Positions 34,803 through 43,265 of a stretch of DNA of 52,204 nucleotides are shown here, in pieces. The notes beneath the pieces are model-generated. The model ran no database searches and had not been told where the DNA came from. It saw nothing but the letters and a program-made list of their open reading frames with translations. Source of the DNA: Desulfobacter postgatei (GTDB lineage: Bacteria > Desulfobacterota > Desulfobacteria > Desulfobacterales > Desulfobacteraceae); assembly GCA_002747145.1 (NCBI GenBank), contig PDTI01000009.1, forward strand, positions 1 through 52,204. The letters are read 5' to 3'. Position 1 is the stretch's first letter; every line of letters starts with the position of its first letter. Made by a program: the position numbers and the translations under genes.

Positions 34803-35948
34803 CTATCCATGTGCCCCTGGATTTTTATATACCAGGGTCTCCAGTTTAATCAGAGTGTAGTCTCTTGTGCCAAGGCCGATCTCTTGTGCATACGCAAGCT
34901 GGTGTTCCCAGTCCACATATGGATAAAGACCTTTGAATTTGTCCTCTCCCGGGGTCAGATGGGTCTTCAGTACCGACGATGAAAGGCCCTGGGCCTGGTT
35001 CACAAGATCTGCACAGGCCTGGTCAATGGCCACGGGATCCCGGGATGCCACCACACCAATATCGTTACAGATGGGGGCTTCAGCATAGGGCAGGCAGTCA
35101 CATTTGGGCGAGACATTGTTGATAAAGTTGACAAACAGGCATTTGCCGGATTTGTCTTTCAGCACACCTGCCGTATATTCCATCATTTTTTCAAGGAACA
35201 CGGGGACATCCTGGTTCCAGTTGATTTTGATGGACTGGGTGGGACAGCGAACAATGCATTCGGCACATCCAATACAGGCGGGTTTGTCAATATGTGCCTT
35301 TTTGTTTTCAATGGTTATGGCCTGCCCTGGACAGTGCTGGGCACACAGGCCGCAGCCGATGCAGGTTTTGGATTTAATTTTGGGACTTACATTGGAATGC
35401 TGGTCCAGCTTTCCCCGGCGGGAGGCACATCCCATTCCCAGATTTTTAAGGGTGCCGCCAAATCCGGATAGTTCATGCCCCTTGAAATGGGCCAGTGATA
35501 CAATGGCGTTGGCATTGATAATTTCTGAACCGATAAACACTTCCGTGTTGTGTTTAAGATCTACGGTTACAGCGGTCTCACTTTTTCCCAACAGACCGTC
35601 GGCAATAATCAAAGGGGCTGCATCCATGGATGAATAAGAAAATCCGTTCTCTACGGCGGTTTTGATATGGGAGACTGCATTGGAGCGGGTTCCCACGTAA
35701 AGGGTGTTGGCATCGGTCAAAAAAGGTGTGGCCTCTGTTTTTCTGATGGCCCGGATGATTTTCCGGATCAGAACAGGCCGGATATATGCCGTATTTCCCT
35801 GTTCACCAAAATGAACCTTTACAGCGGTCAGATCATTTTTTTCCAGGACAGTGTGCAGTCCTGCCCGGGTTACCAGGCGTTCCAACTTGGCGGGCAGGTT
35901 TTCCCTTGATGTGGCGGTCATGTCCATGAAAAATACATCAGCACCCAT
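34803..35948 (-). CDS. DUF362-family iron-sulfur protein with two 4Fe-4S clusters
   Basis: 381 residues. An N-terminal and C-terminal DUF362 domain encloses a ferredoxin-like insert with two [4Fe-4S] sites: Cys196-199-202-206 in CIGCGLCAQHCPG and Cys225-228-231-235 in CIGCAECIVRCPT. Motifs VKVHFGEQGNTAYIRP and GGTLKNLGMGCASRRGK are typical of the family, which is common in strict anaerobes and has no settled function. AAAGGAG precedes the ATG. It is the first gene of a pair with the J-domain protein. Confidence 0.88.
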   Translation of the reverse strand: MGADVFFMDMTATSRENLPAKLERLVTRAGLHTVLEKNDLTAVKVHFGEQGNTAYIRPVLIRKIIRAIRKTEATPFLTDANTLYVGTRSNAVSHIKTAVENGFSYSSMDAAPLIIADGLLGKSETAVTVDLKHNTEVFIGSEIINANAIVSLAHFKGHELSGFGGTLKNLGMGCASRRGKLDQHSNVSPKIKSKTCIGCGLCAQHCPGQAITIENKKAHIDKPACIGCAECIVRCPTQSIKINWNQDVPVFLEKMMEYTAGVLKDKSGKCLFVNFINNVSPKCDCLPYAEAPICNDIGVVASRDPVAIDQACADLVNQAQGLSSSVLKTHLTPGEDKFKGLYPYVDWEHQLAYAQEIGLGTRDYTLIKLETLVYKNPGAHG

Positions 35949-36115
35949 TAAATTCTCCTTTTTTTGTGCTGTGTTCGACAGGATGTCTATCTTCTAGCCA
36001 CGTATGTATAGAGTATTCGTTATGAAAATTCAATACTGGTAAATGTGGTGACTGTTTGGGGTGCGTATTTTGATCCTGTTTTTAGAACTCTAAACGTATT
36101 CGCCCCAGCCGGGAT

Positions 36116-36144
36116 TTGACTTGACTGTTCGGGCATGGTAGAAA
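36116..36144 (+). promoter_or_regulatory. Possible sigma-70 promoter for the kinase operon
   Basis: TTGACT (36116-36121), a 17-nt spacer and TAGAAA (36139-36144) stand about 30 bp before the ATG of the histidine kinase. The rest of the 224-bp gap (35949-36172) shows nothing else. Confidence 0.35.
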
Positions 36145-36172
36145 GAATTTTACCTATGCAAATGGTAACGAT

Positions 36173-37612
36173 ATGCCCATGACACCAGGTATTTCAAAAA
36201 AACTTTTTATTTTTCTCTTTTTTTTTATTTTTATATTTTATGGCACAGTCTACAGCCTGTTTATAAAGGTCCGGGAAATGTCCAATGCATCCGCCCGGAT
36301 CGTGGGCATCAGTAACCGGATTGCGGTGTTGTCCAATGAGCTTAAAATCAATCTTCTTGATATGGACGCCAATATCAAGAAATTGAAGCTTCTGAAAAAA
36401 GATGTTTATTTTGACTATGTCGGCACAGCCAGGCGTAATTACCAGAAAGTGCTGCTCGAAATCATGGAACTGGATGCAAGACGGGTAGCACCCGCAGGAT
36501 ACTGGTATGACATTGATCACAACTTTGGTGGTCATATTCAGTCGGGTGTATCCATGGGAAAAAGCATGGACGAGGAATATACCTGGATTGACGCCGATGT
36601 GATGGATCAGTGGATGACCGCCATTGCCATGGCCAGAAAGGACAATGAGGACAGAATTGAACAGGCACTGATCCTGATCAATCATTTAAGCCGCCAGGTG
36701 ATGAGAAATTGCATGATCGGGTTCGGTATTTCAATAGTTGTGGGCATTATGGGCATTTGGTTTATTTCCAGATCCATTATTGTGCCCTTGAATAAATTGA
36801 AATCCGGGCTTAAATTGGTTTCTGTTGATAATTACACCTATGAAATGGATATGACATCCAAAGATGAATTCGGAGAACTGGCTGCGGCCTTCAATGATAT
36901 GAACCGTCAGCTTAAAGCCGATGACGAGATCCGTTCGGATTTTATTGCCACCCTGAGCCATGAAATCAGAAGCCCCTTGTCTTCCATCCGTGAATCGGTG
37001 AATATGCTGGCAGAAGAGGTCTTTGGGCCGGTAAATGGTAAACAGAAAAAATTTTTAACCATTGCCGGCAATGAAATTGCCCGGATTACCAGTCTTTTAA
37101 ACCATTTGCTTGATGCCTCTGTTCTAGTTTCAGGGACTGAGAAAAGACCCGTTTCGTCCTTTGACCCCAACCAACTTGTGAAATCGGCCATTTCAAGTAT
37201 TACGCCCGGAGCACAGACCCGGGGCATCCGTACAAAATTTAAGGTACTTGAACAGCCTCCCATGGTCAAAGGCAATGAAAAGGAAATCATGCAGGTGATC
37301 ATAAATATTCTGGATAATGCGGTAAAATTTTCACCGGACAACAGCCAGGTGGATGTTCGTTTGACCCGGGGGCCGGGAAAGCATTTTTTGACATGTGGTA
37401 TCAGTGATGAAGGGCCGGGTATTCCCGAAGATAAAAAAAATTTGATTTTTAAGAAATATTATCGGGCCAGGGAAGTGCGCACGCACATGGACGGGGTAGG
37501 GCTTGGTTTGAATATTGCCCGGCGGATCGTCCAGGCCAATGGCGGCGCAATTTTTGTGAAAAATAACCCGGATAAAGGGTGCACGTTTTCCTTTACTTTG
37601 CCGGTATGTTAA
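36173..37612 (+). CDS. Sensor histidine kinase, QseE/GlrK-like
   Basis: 479 residues: a membrane helix at the N-terminus, a helical periplasmic region of about 150 residues, a second helix (IGFGISIVVGIMGIWFISRS), HAMP, HisKA with the phospho-His in FIATLSHEIRSPLSSI and an HATPase domain with NILDNAVKFSP, DEGPGIP and GVGLGLNIARRI. No receiver is attached. The two following genes, a small exported protein and a sigma-54 response regulator, match the order of E. coli qseE-qseG-qseF (glrK-yfhG-glrR), which monitors envelope stress. The start may be the first ATG (36173) or the one 6 bp later. Confidence 0.88.
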   Translation: MPMTPGISKKLFIFLFFFIFIFYGTVYSLFIKVREMSNASARIVGISNRIAVLSNELKINLLDMDANIKKLKLLKKDVYFDYVGTARRNYQKVLLEIMELDARRVAPAGYWYDIDHNFGGHIQSGVSMGKSMDEEYTWIDADVMDQWMTAIAMARKDNEDRIEQALILINHLSRQVMRNCMIGFGISIVVGIMGIWFISRSIIVPLNKLKSGLKLVSVDNYTYEMDMTSKDEFGELAAAFNDMNRQLKADDEIRSDFIATLSHEIRSPLSSIRESVNMLAEEVFGPVNGKQKKFLTIAGNEIARITSLLNHLLDASVLVSGTEKRPVSSFDPNQLVKSAISSITPGAQTRGIRTKFKVLEQPPMVKGNEKEIMQVIINILDNAVKFSPDNSQVDVRLTRGPGKHFLTCGISDEGPGIPEDKKNLIFKKYYRAREVRTHMDGVGLGLNIARRIVQANGGAIFVKNNPDKGCTFSFTLPVC

Positions 37613-37637
37613 TTGATGAATTTTAAGGTTTTTTTAT

Positions 37638-38366
37638 ATGCGTTTTTCATGGAAATTTGATTTCTGCCTGAATGTGTTCATGGGAAGGACATTTAAACGT
37701 TTACTTCTTTTTTGGGGAGCGTTGGGTTTTATTGTATGCTCAGGGGTGTTTTTCAACGGGTGCAGCATAATACCTACCTGCACTGTCGTCTGTCTGGATG
37801 CCAAGATAAAACAGGGCCAGGAGGCATATTTAAATGAAGATTATGCCCTTTCCCGTCAGATTTTTTCACAGCTTACTCTAAGGGAAGGGCATGTACAGCT
37901 TCAGGCGGCCGGCCTTTATGGGAATGCTTGTCTTGACATGATCCTTGCAGACAATGCCCCTGATTTTTGGATGGCTGTGGAGCAGCTTCTGCTTTTACAG
38001 TCACAGCGGCCCTGCCGGATTTCAAATTGCGGGAACCAAGATACAACCGGCCGGGAAACGATTTGCAATCCGTGGTCGAGGCTGCATCCCGGGATGCTGG
38101 AGAAAGCCTTGGCCCACGGCAAGACTTTGCTTGAATCCGAGCGATCTGATATGTTGAAAACGTTTAATGCGCTTTCTGCCAAACAGGAAGTTTTAATAAA
38201 AGAGCGTCTTAACATGCAGAAAAAGGTTGATTCTTTAGGGCTGAAAATAACAGCCTTAAAAAAGCAGAACAGGGAACAGCAGGCACGGATAACAGATCTT
38301 TTGTATCAGATCACCGTGCTTGAAAAAATTGATAAGGAACGGCAGGAGCAAAGGGCGAACCCGTGA
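37638..38366 (+). CDS. Small exported protein between kinase and regulator, QseG-like by position
   Basis: 242 residues. A hydrophobic segment near residues 22-40 ends with FFNGCS, a weak lipobox, so it may be a lipoprotein. Short TPR-like helices follow (GQEAYLNEDYALSRQIFSQL), then about 80 residues of coiled coil (QKKVDSLGLKITALKKQ). In enterics the gene in this place, QseG, is a lipoprotein that binds the kinase QseE. Sequence similarity is not obvious by eye, so the assignment rests on layout. Its stop overlaps the GTG start of the next gene by 4 bp. Confidence 0.72.
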   Translation: MRFSWKFDFCLNVFMGRTFKRLLLFWGALGFIVCSGVFFNGCSIIPTCTVVCLDAKIKQGQEAYLNEDYALSRQIFSQLTLREGHVQLQAAGLYGNACLDMILADNAPDFWMAVEQLLLLQSQRPCRISNCGNQDTTGRETICNPWSRLHPGMLEKALAHGKTLLESERSDMLKTFNALSAKQEVLIKERLNMQKKVDSLGLKITALKKQNREQQARITDLLYQITVLEKIDKERQEQRANP

Positions 38367-39724
38367 CGACAACACACAAAATACTCATTGTTGACGATGA
38401 TCCCAGTATCCTGGAGGTCTTGGACGCAAGGCTGTCCGCATCCAACTTCAAGGTGCTGAAGGCAAAAGATGCGGCTGGAGCCGAACAAATACTTAAGGAT
38501 CAGAAAGGTGTAGATCTACTGGTTTCAGATATAAAAATGCCGGGAAAGAGCGGAATTCAATTGTTCACGGATGTCCGTAAATCCCTGCCGGATCTGCCTG
38601 TGATCTTTTTGACGGCCTACGGCACCATACCGGATGCTGTGGACGCTATAAAACTGGGCGCAGCCGATTATATTTCCAAGCCTTTTGACGGCCTGGAACT
38701 GATCAAAAAAATCAATGCCATGGTGGCCCTGGGTGGCACAGACCTTGCCACAGAATCTATCCCCCTTATTGAATCCGGCTTTTACTGGGGGAAATCCGCT
38801 GCCATGAAGCATCTTTATACCATGGTCAGAAAGGTGGCTGCCACCCAGGTCAACGCGCTCGTTCTTGGGGAAAGCGGGGTGGGAAAGGAACGTATTGCCG
38901 GATATATTCACAGGAACAGTCCTAGAAAAGAAGCACCCTATATGGTGGTGGACTGCGGGTCAACACCGGCAGGTATCCTTGAAAGTGAATTATTCGGCCA
39001 TTTGAAAGGGGCGTTTACCCATGCAGTAAAGGACAAGGTCGGGCTTATCCAGGCTGCGGACCTTGGTACCCTTTTTCTGGATGAGATCGGCAATATCTCC
39101 CATGATATGCAATGCCGTCTGTTAAGATTCCTGGAGGATAAAAAAATCCGCCAGGTGGGCGCGGTAAAAGAGACATCTGTGGATTGCCGGGTGATTGCAG
39201 CAACCAACGCTGATCTGTCTCAGGCCATTGAAGAGGGAAATTTTCGACAGGATCTGTACTACCGGCTTAAGGGAATCGCCCTGACCATTCCGCCTTTGCG
39301 GGACCGAAAAGAAGATATTTATCCTTTGGCCCAGATGTTTGCTGACCACTATGGTCAGGCACATGGTATTGGCCGGCTGCATATTTCCGATGCCGCTGTT
39401 AAAGTCCTGGAAGAACACCCCTGGCCCGGTAATGTCCGGGAGTTGAAAAACACCATTGAAGCCGGGGCTATTCTGTGCCAAAATAAGGTCATTGAACCAT
39501 GGGATCTTCAGATTGAAAGCATCAGGGAAAATGCGGTGCTGACTTCAGACCTGCCCGAGTCCCAGGCATTTTCCATTGAACAGAGTGAAAAAGATACCAT
39601 TATAAGGGCCCTGAAAAAATCAAGGGGGGTTCAAAAAGAAGCGGCCGATCTTTTGGGGATCAGCAAACGAGCCATACATTATAAGGTCAAAAAGTATGAA
39701 ATTGATCCCACAGTTTATAAATAA
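38363..39724 (+). CDS. Sigma-54-dependent response regulator, QseF/GlrR-like
   Basis: 453 residues: receiver (Asp11-13, phospho-Asp56 in LLVSDIKMPG, Lys106 in YISKPFDG), AAA+ domain (Walker A GESGVGKE at 169-176; Walker B GTLFLDEIGN; arginine region RQDLYYRLK) and a Fis-type helix-turn-helix (KEAADLLGISKRAIHYKVKK). The sigma-54 contact loop reads GAFTHA (216-221) instead of GAFTGA, an unusual change at a key place. It starts with GTG overlapping the previous stop. With the kinase and exported protein it forms one signalling operon. Confidence 0.92.
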   Translation: MTTTHKILIVDDDPSILEVLDARLSASNFKVLKAKDAAGAEQILKDQKGVDLLVSDIKMPGKSGIQLFTDVRKSLPDLPVIFLTAYGTIPDAVDAIKLGAADYISKPFDGLELIKKINAMVALGGTDLATESIPLIESGFYWGKSAAMKHLYTMVRKVAATQVNALVLGESGVGKERIAGYIHRNSPRKEAPYMVVDCGSTPAGILESELFGHLKGAFTHAVKDKVGLIQAADLGTLFLDEIGNISHDMQCRLLRFLEDKKIRQVGAVKETSVDCRVIAATNADLSQAIEEGNFRQDLYYRLKGIALTIPPLRDRKEDIYPLAQMFADHYGQAHGIGRLHISDAAVKVLEEHPWPGNVRELKNTIEAGAILCQNKVIEPWDLQIESIRENAVLTSDLPESQAFSIEQSEKDTIIRALKKSRGVQKEAADLLGISKRAIHYKVKKYEIDPTVYK

Positions 39725-39774
39725 GGCCCATGGTCAGAATTAAATCTGCCACAGATGCGCTGGATGTTAGGCCC
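39722..39774. repeat. Repeat B copy 3 (truncated left arm)
   Basis: TAAGGCCCATGGTCAG and the following AATTAAATCTGCCACAGATGCGC match the left arm of repeat B. The similarity begins at the stop codon of the sigma-54 regulator and fades into GGATGTTAGGCCCATG, just before the likely start of the next gene. The rest of the element is missing. Confidence 0.55.
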
Positions 39775-40421
39775 ATGACATGCATTACAAAATTCAATAA
39801 CGCTGTCAGCACCCTGGAGGAGCTTTACGCTCTTTTTGACATGTCTATGGCCGCGTTTCCCGTTGCCTGTGCCAAACAGTGTGCAGACTGCTGTACCTGT
39901 AATGTCACCGCCACAAGTCTTGAAATTGTCTATATCTACAACCGGTTGGATGACATGGCACTGGATAATATCCGTGTACGGCTTGCCCGTGCCGGGCACA
40001 CCCGCCGATGCTTGAAGATGGGATTTGTACCATCTATCCTGTCCGGCCTCTGGGATGTCGGGTGATGATGTCCACAACCCCTTGCCGGCAGACAGGGCAG
40101 GCTGATATGCCTTTTCTTCCATTAACCATAACAACCGTTTTCATGCAGTTTGTGGAGCACTTAGATGCCGGCGGTGTATATGGCAGCTTCCTTGACCTGC
40201 TGGAGCATGCAGGGAATAACGCCCTGGGTTGTAGTGGATTGCTAGGCAACGATGACATCCCCGGAACAGTTACAAATTTAAAGATTCCTGCCCTTATGAT
40301 TCCACCTGGGCATATCGAAAAAACCCAAAGCCTTGTCCAGGCTCTTAGGCGCATGATCCAAAATAAAGAATCCGACCCCGAAGGGGCCGGTAATCGAAAA
40401 TATTTGGCTCAGTTTCAGTGA
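39775..40421 (+). pseudogene. YkgJ-type cysteine-cluster protein gene with a 1-nt frameshift
   Basis: The first frame carries the N-terminal cluster CAKQCADCCTCNVTA; the second, from about 40008, carries LEDGICTIYPVRPLGCR, the second half of the same signature (CxxCxxCC ... GxCxIYxxRPxxCR) that binds iron or zinc. In an intact gene CLxLEDGIC runs in one frame, so a base is missing near 40005-40010. The joined product would be about 215 residues. The likely start is the ATG at 39775; the open frame reaches back to 39730 only through repeat B sequence. It may be a real loss or a sequencing error. Confidence 0.7.
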
Positions 40422-40454
40422 TTCTAAAAATTTTGCTCCAAAAAATCGTGACAA

Positions 40455-41297
40455 TCAACAATGGGTTGATGAATATAACATAACACGTTTGATCATATCC
40501 GCCCCATAATATCTTTCAGCCTTTTCTTTTTCCTCTTCCAATGACAAATCAATGGAGGTTGATCCTGAGTTAAAAAAGAAATGGTGAAGATTTTTTTCTA
40601 TTGGTTTTTTGTCATAAACTTCTTTAACTCTTTGGTAAACCGTTTTTAAATCTAACCGAAGGGCCACGGCTGGATTATTGTTCACATAGGAAAAAGACGA
40701 AATTTCTCCGATCTTCTCAAACAAAAGGATATCTTCATAGATTTTTAAATACTTTGGGTGAGTCGTAATTAATAAATCATCCGCACCAATGGTGTTAATC
40801 GCATATAACATGAGCATACGATTACCCAACATGGGGATATTCTTGTTCCCTCTCCGGTATAACGGATGTGATGCCAGACACCCGGCTTCAACAAGGCGGC
40901 GACCCTGGTCTCTTAACTCGTCCACCTGCCGCTTAAATCCAATGTCCATGGGTAGGCCTTCTTGTTCATTATCCGGAAAGAGGCTGGCCGTATATATGAG
41001 GGTCTTTTCAGACGGATCATCTGTCAAACACCCCATAAAGACCCTGCTTTCAGAATTGGAGTGGTGAGGGATAATTCTCAATGGAGGCGAGGCAGGCTGA
41101 ATAAATCCAGCGTCGACATAAACATCATGCAGCAGCTTGAAACAGGATATGTAATCTTCGATACTGGATGCTTCACAAAAGGTGACACCCTCCAGGTTGG
41201 TTTGAAAATGAGGAATACCACCACGAATGATTCTTTTTCTAAAGTACGATGGCAGACAAAACAACAACGCGTTCAATAATGGATTTGATAATTTCAC
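40455..41297 (-). CDS. FeeM-like N-acyl amino acid synthase / GNAT-fold protein
   Basis: 280 residues. The central part has LLHDVYVDAGFIQP, a segment MDIGFKRQVDELRDQGRRLVEAGCLA and MLYAINTIGADDLLITTHPKYLKIYEDIL, in the layout of FeeM-type N-acyl amino acid synthases and related autoinducer-synthase-like acyltransferases, which transfer an acyl chain from acyl-ACP to an amino acid. The C-terminal 60 residues are charged and helical. The family call is from memory of pattern and is moderate. It is a lone gene. The 500-bp stretch after its start (41298-41794) is AT-rich with decayed repeats and no gene I can support. Confidence 0.55.
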   Translation of the reverse strand: MKLSNPLLNALLFCLPSYFRKRIIRGGIPHFQTNLEGVTFCEASSIEDYISCFKLLHDVYVDAGFIQPASPPLRIIPHHSNSESRVFMGCLTDDPSEKTLIYTASLFPDNEQEGLPMDIGFKRQVDELRDQGRRLVEAGCLASHPLYRRGNKNIPMLGNRMLMLYAINTIGADDLLITTHPKYLKIYEDILLFEKIGEISSFSYVNNNPAVALRLDLKTVYQRVKEVYDKKPIEKNLHHFFFNSGSTSIDLSLEEEKEKAERYYGADMIKRVMLYSSTHC

Positions 41298-41794
41298 AAC
41301 TTTACTTTTTCTTTAATTTTTGATTATATTCATTACTGGAACAGAATATTAATACCATAAAAATTAGCAATTTATTAGCAATTTTTATACCAGATTTTAA
41401 AAAATAGAAACCCTTGATATAAAGGTTTTCATCGGATATATACATAATCTGTTTTTTTAATAGAAAAAAAATCAAGTTACGAAAATTGCAGATCTGATTA
41501 CGAAAACTGCCGTTTTTAATGGAGCAAATTATTTTCTCAATGGGGTGTTAACATTCAAAAGCCCACTTTATCATTCGTATGGAATGTGGTGTTTTTTGAC
41601 CGGCTAACCGGCATCATGGAATGCCTTGGCGTATCTATCGTGTTGGCTGCCATTTTTTATATGAGATGATGCGCAGAGCCAAATTTTTAATATACCCGAT
41701 TCTGTGAGAGGAGGGATTAAGCCAAAGGCGTTTCTGGTGTCGACCTCTATCCGGGCATCATAAAAGCCGGTTTAATTATATTATCCATGGTCAG

Positions 41795-42115
41795 AGCGTG
41801 TTTGATAATTGATGAATCGGCTGCAATCTCATGAAAATGGCCCCAATTCCCCCAAATTTTATGTCAATAGTCCGGCTATTAACAGAAAACAGCGCAAACC
41901 AGAGCCGAGAGATTTTCACGGGTTAAAAGCGCTGCCAGGGAGATGACATCGTCAAGCTGGAAAGATTCATATCTTTTACTATGGATGCATTGATTTTCAA
42001 TGTCGGCAATTAAAAGGGTTTGTGCTGCGTCGAACACAGGAGAGACCTGGTTTCCCCAAGTGGTAATCGCAATTTTCATGAGATTGCAGCCGATTCATCA
42101 ATTACCAAACAAGCT
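41795..42115. mobile_element. Repeat A composite (copy 5) enclosing a gene fragment
   Basis: The left arm (41795-41889) matches the first 95 bp of repeat A, from AGCGTGTTTGATAATT to AACAGAAAA. The right arm (42073-42115) matches an inverted copy of the same left-type end (GATGAATCGGCTGCAATCTCATGAAAA), not the usual right-type end. Between them is a 183-bp foreign insert with part of a NifX-like gene. No clear flanking duplication is seen. Confidence 0.68.
41879..42079 (-). pseudogene. NifX/NifB-like (dinitrogenase cofactor family) N-terminal fragment
   Basis: The 66-codon frame begins MKIAITTWGNQVSPVFDAAQ, the classic N-terminus of the small dinitrogenase iron-molybdenum cofactor-binding family (usual length 100-120 residues), and continues to LTRENLSALVCA. 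There the sequence switches into repeat A and ends VFC-stop. The gene has thus lost its C-terminal third or more. The ATG itself overlaps the CATGAAAA core of the right repeat arm, so both ends of the frame lie at the repeat boundaries. A ribosome site is not evident. Expression is doubtful. Confidence 0.65.
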
Positions 42116-42143
42116 TTGAACAAACATTATTACCATTACCGGG

Positions 42144-43265
42144 CTAAACGTTAAAGTGGTACTGGTAGATGCGCATTATTTTCTGCCCCATGGTTTCAAT
42201 GGTATGATAACGCTTTATTTTTTGCGCTGCGTTTTGGGCCCGCGCCATTGTTGCCCTTGGGGTGTCAATGGTTTTAAGAATCATCTCACACAATTCATCG
42301 GACTGTCCTACGTCAAAAAGCAGGCCGGTTTCATCATGGGTGATAAGATCTGCTATCCCGCCGGTCCTGGATCCAATCACCGGGCATAAGGCATACATTG
42401 CTTCAATCAGGACCTGGGGAATACCTTCAAAAACCGATGGCAGAATCTTGCAGTCCAGGGAACGGTAAAAAGGCCAGAGATTTTCCTGGAATCCAATAAA
42501 ATGCACTCTGTTTTCAATATTCAGATCCCGGGCAAGTGCTGACATCCGGTCCAGAAAAGAGGCGTCTCCTGTACCGGCAATCACCAGGTGGTGGGGAATA
42601 ATATGGCCGGCTGCTTTATGGAATCCTCTCAAAAGGGTATCCACACCCTTGTCCTGAGATATCCGGCCGGCAAAACCGATAAAACGCGTACAAGGATCAA
42701 GGTTGAGTTTCGCTGCCAGGTCACGTCTGTCTTCATCTTTTGGGTTAAGGCTATCCGGCTCAACGATACCGGAAGGGATTGAAACAACCTGTTGATACGA
42801 AAGGTTAAAAACGTCTTGGAGGTGATGCCTGGTATAATCTGCCGTGGTGAATGTATAATGGCTTAATTTTTTGTAAAGTAACCGGTTATACCAGCAATTG
42901 TTAACAGGCGTACTGATGTGGCGTGATAAAATTCTGCATGGAACATGGGTCTTTTTAGCAGCCGGTAACGCTATTTTTGAATCTGTATTTCCATGGGTGT
43001 TGACAATGTGAGGCTTCTCTTGATTAAAAATACGGATAAGACGCCTGTAATCAGAGAATGCAGACAACCGTTTGAACGCCATTGGGTATAGCTTAAGTCC
43101 ATCTCCTTTTGCCCTCTGGAACAAGGGGGTGTTTTCAGGTGCGATAATGATGACCCGGTGTCCTTTGTCCGCCATCCATAAGGATTCGTTCAGAACTCTT
43201 TTTTCAAGCCCTCCCCAATCTGTGTGACAGGTGGTATGGATAATTTTATACTGGGTTGATTTCAT
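42144..43265 (-). CDS. Glycosyltransferase family 4, probable LPS core enzyme
   Basis: 373 residues with the two-Rossmann GT-B layout. The acceptor domain starts HTDWGGLEKRVLNES and the donor domain has IGFAGRISQDKGVDTLL and the EX7E motif in FEGIPQVLIEAMYALCPVIGS. It is the last gene of the minus-strand operon after kdnA, kdnB, kdsB and a paralogous glycosyltransferase, with which it overlaps by 20 bp. Attachment of core sugars to the Kdo region is the simplest role; donor and linkage are unknown. A second-rate possibility is a heptosyltransferase, but the sequence is GT4, not GT9. Confidence 0.88.
   Translation of the reverse strand: MKSTQYKIIHTTCHTDWGGLEKRVLNESLWMADKGHRVIIIAPENTPLFQRAKGDGLKLYPMAFKRLSAFSDYRRLIRIFNQEKPHIVNTHGNTDSKIALPAAKKTHVPCRILSRHISTPVNNCWYNRLLYKKLSHYTFTTADYTRHHLQDVFNLSYQQVVSIPSGIVEPDSLNPKDEDRRDLAAKLNLDPCTRFIGFAGRISQDKGVDTLLRGFHKAAGHIIPHHLVIAGTGDASFLDRMSALARDLNIENRVHFIGFQENLWPFYRSLDCKILPSVFEGIPQVLIEAMYALCPVIGSRTGGIADLITHDETGLLFDVGQSDELCEMILKTIDTPRATMARAQNAAQKIKRYHTIETMGQKIMRIYQYHFNV

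Noticed and set aside
40380..40400. CCCCGAAGGGGCC hairpin as a terminator
   Set aside because: It lies inside the coding part of the YkgJ-type frame and is too short to be convincing.
41780..41794. CCATGGTCAG before repeat A copy 5 as a repeat B left end
   Set aside because: The match is 10 bp only and repeat B sequence does not resume on the other side of the element.
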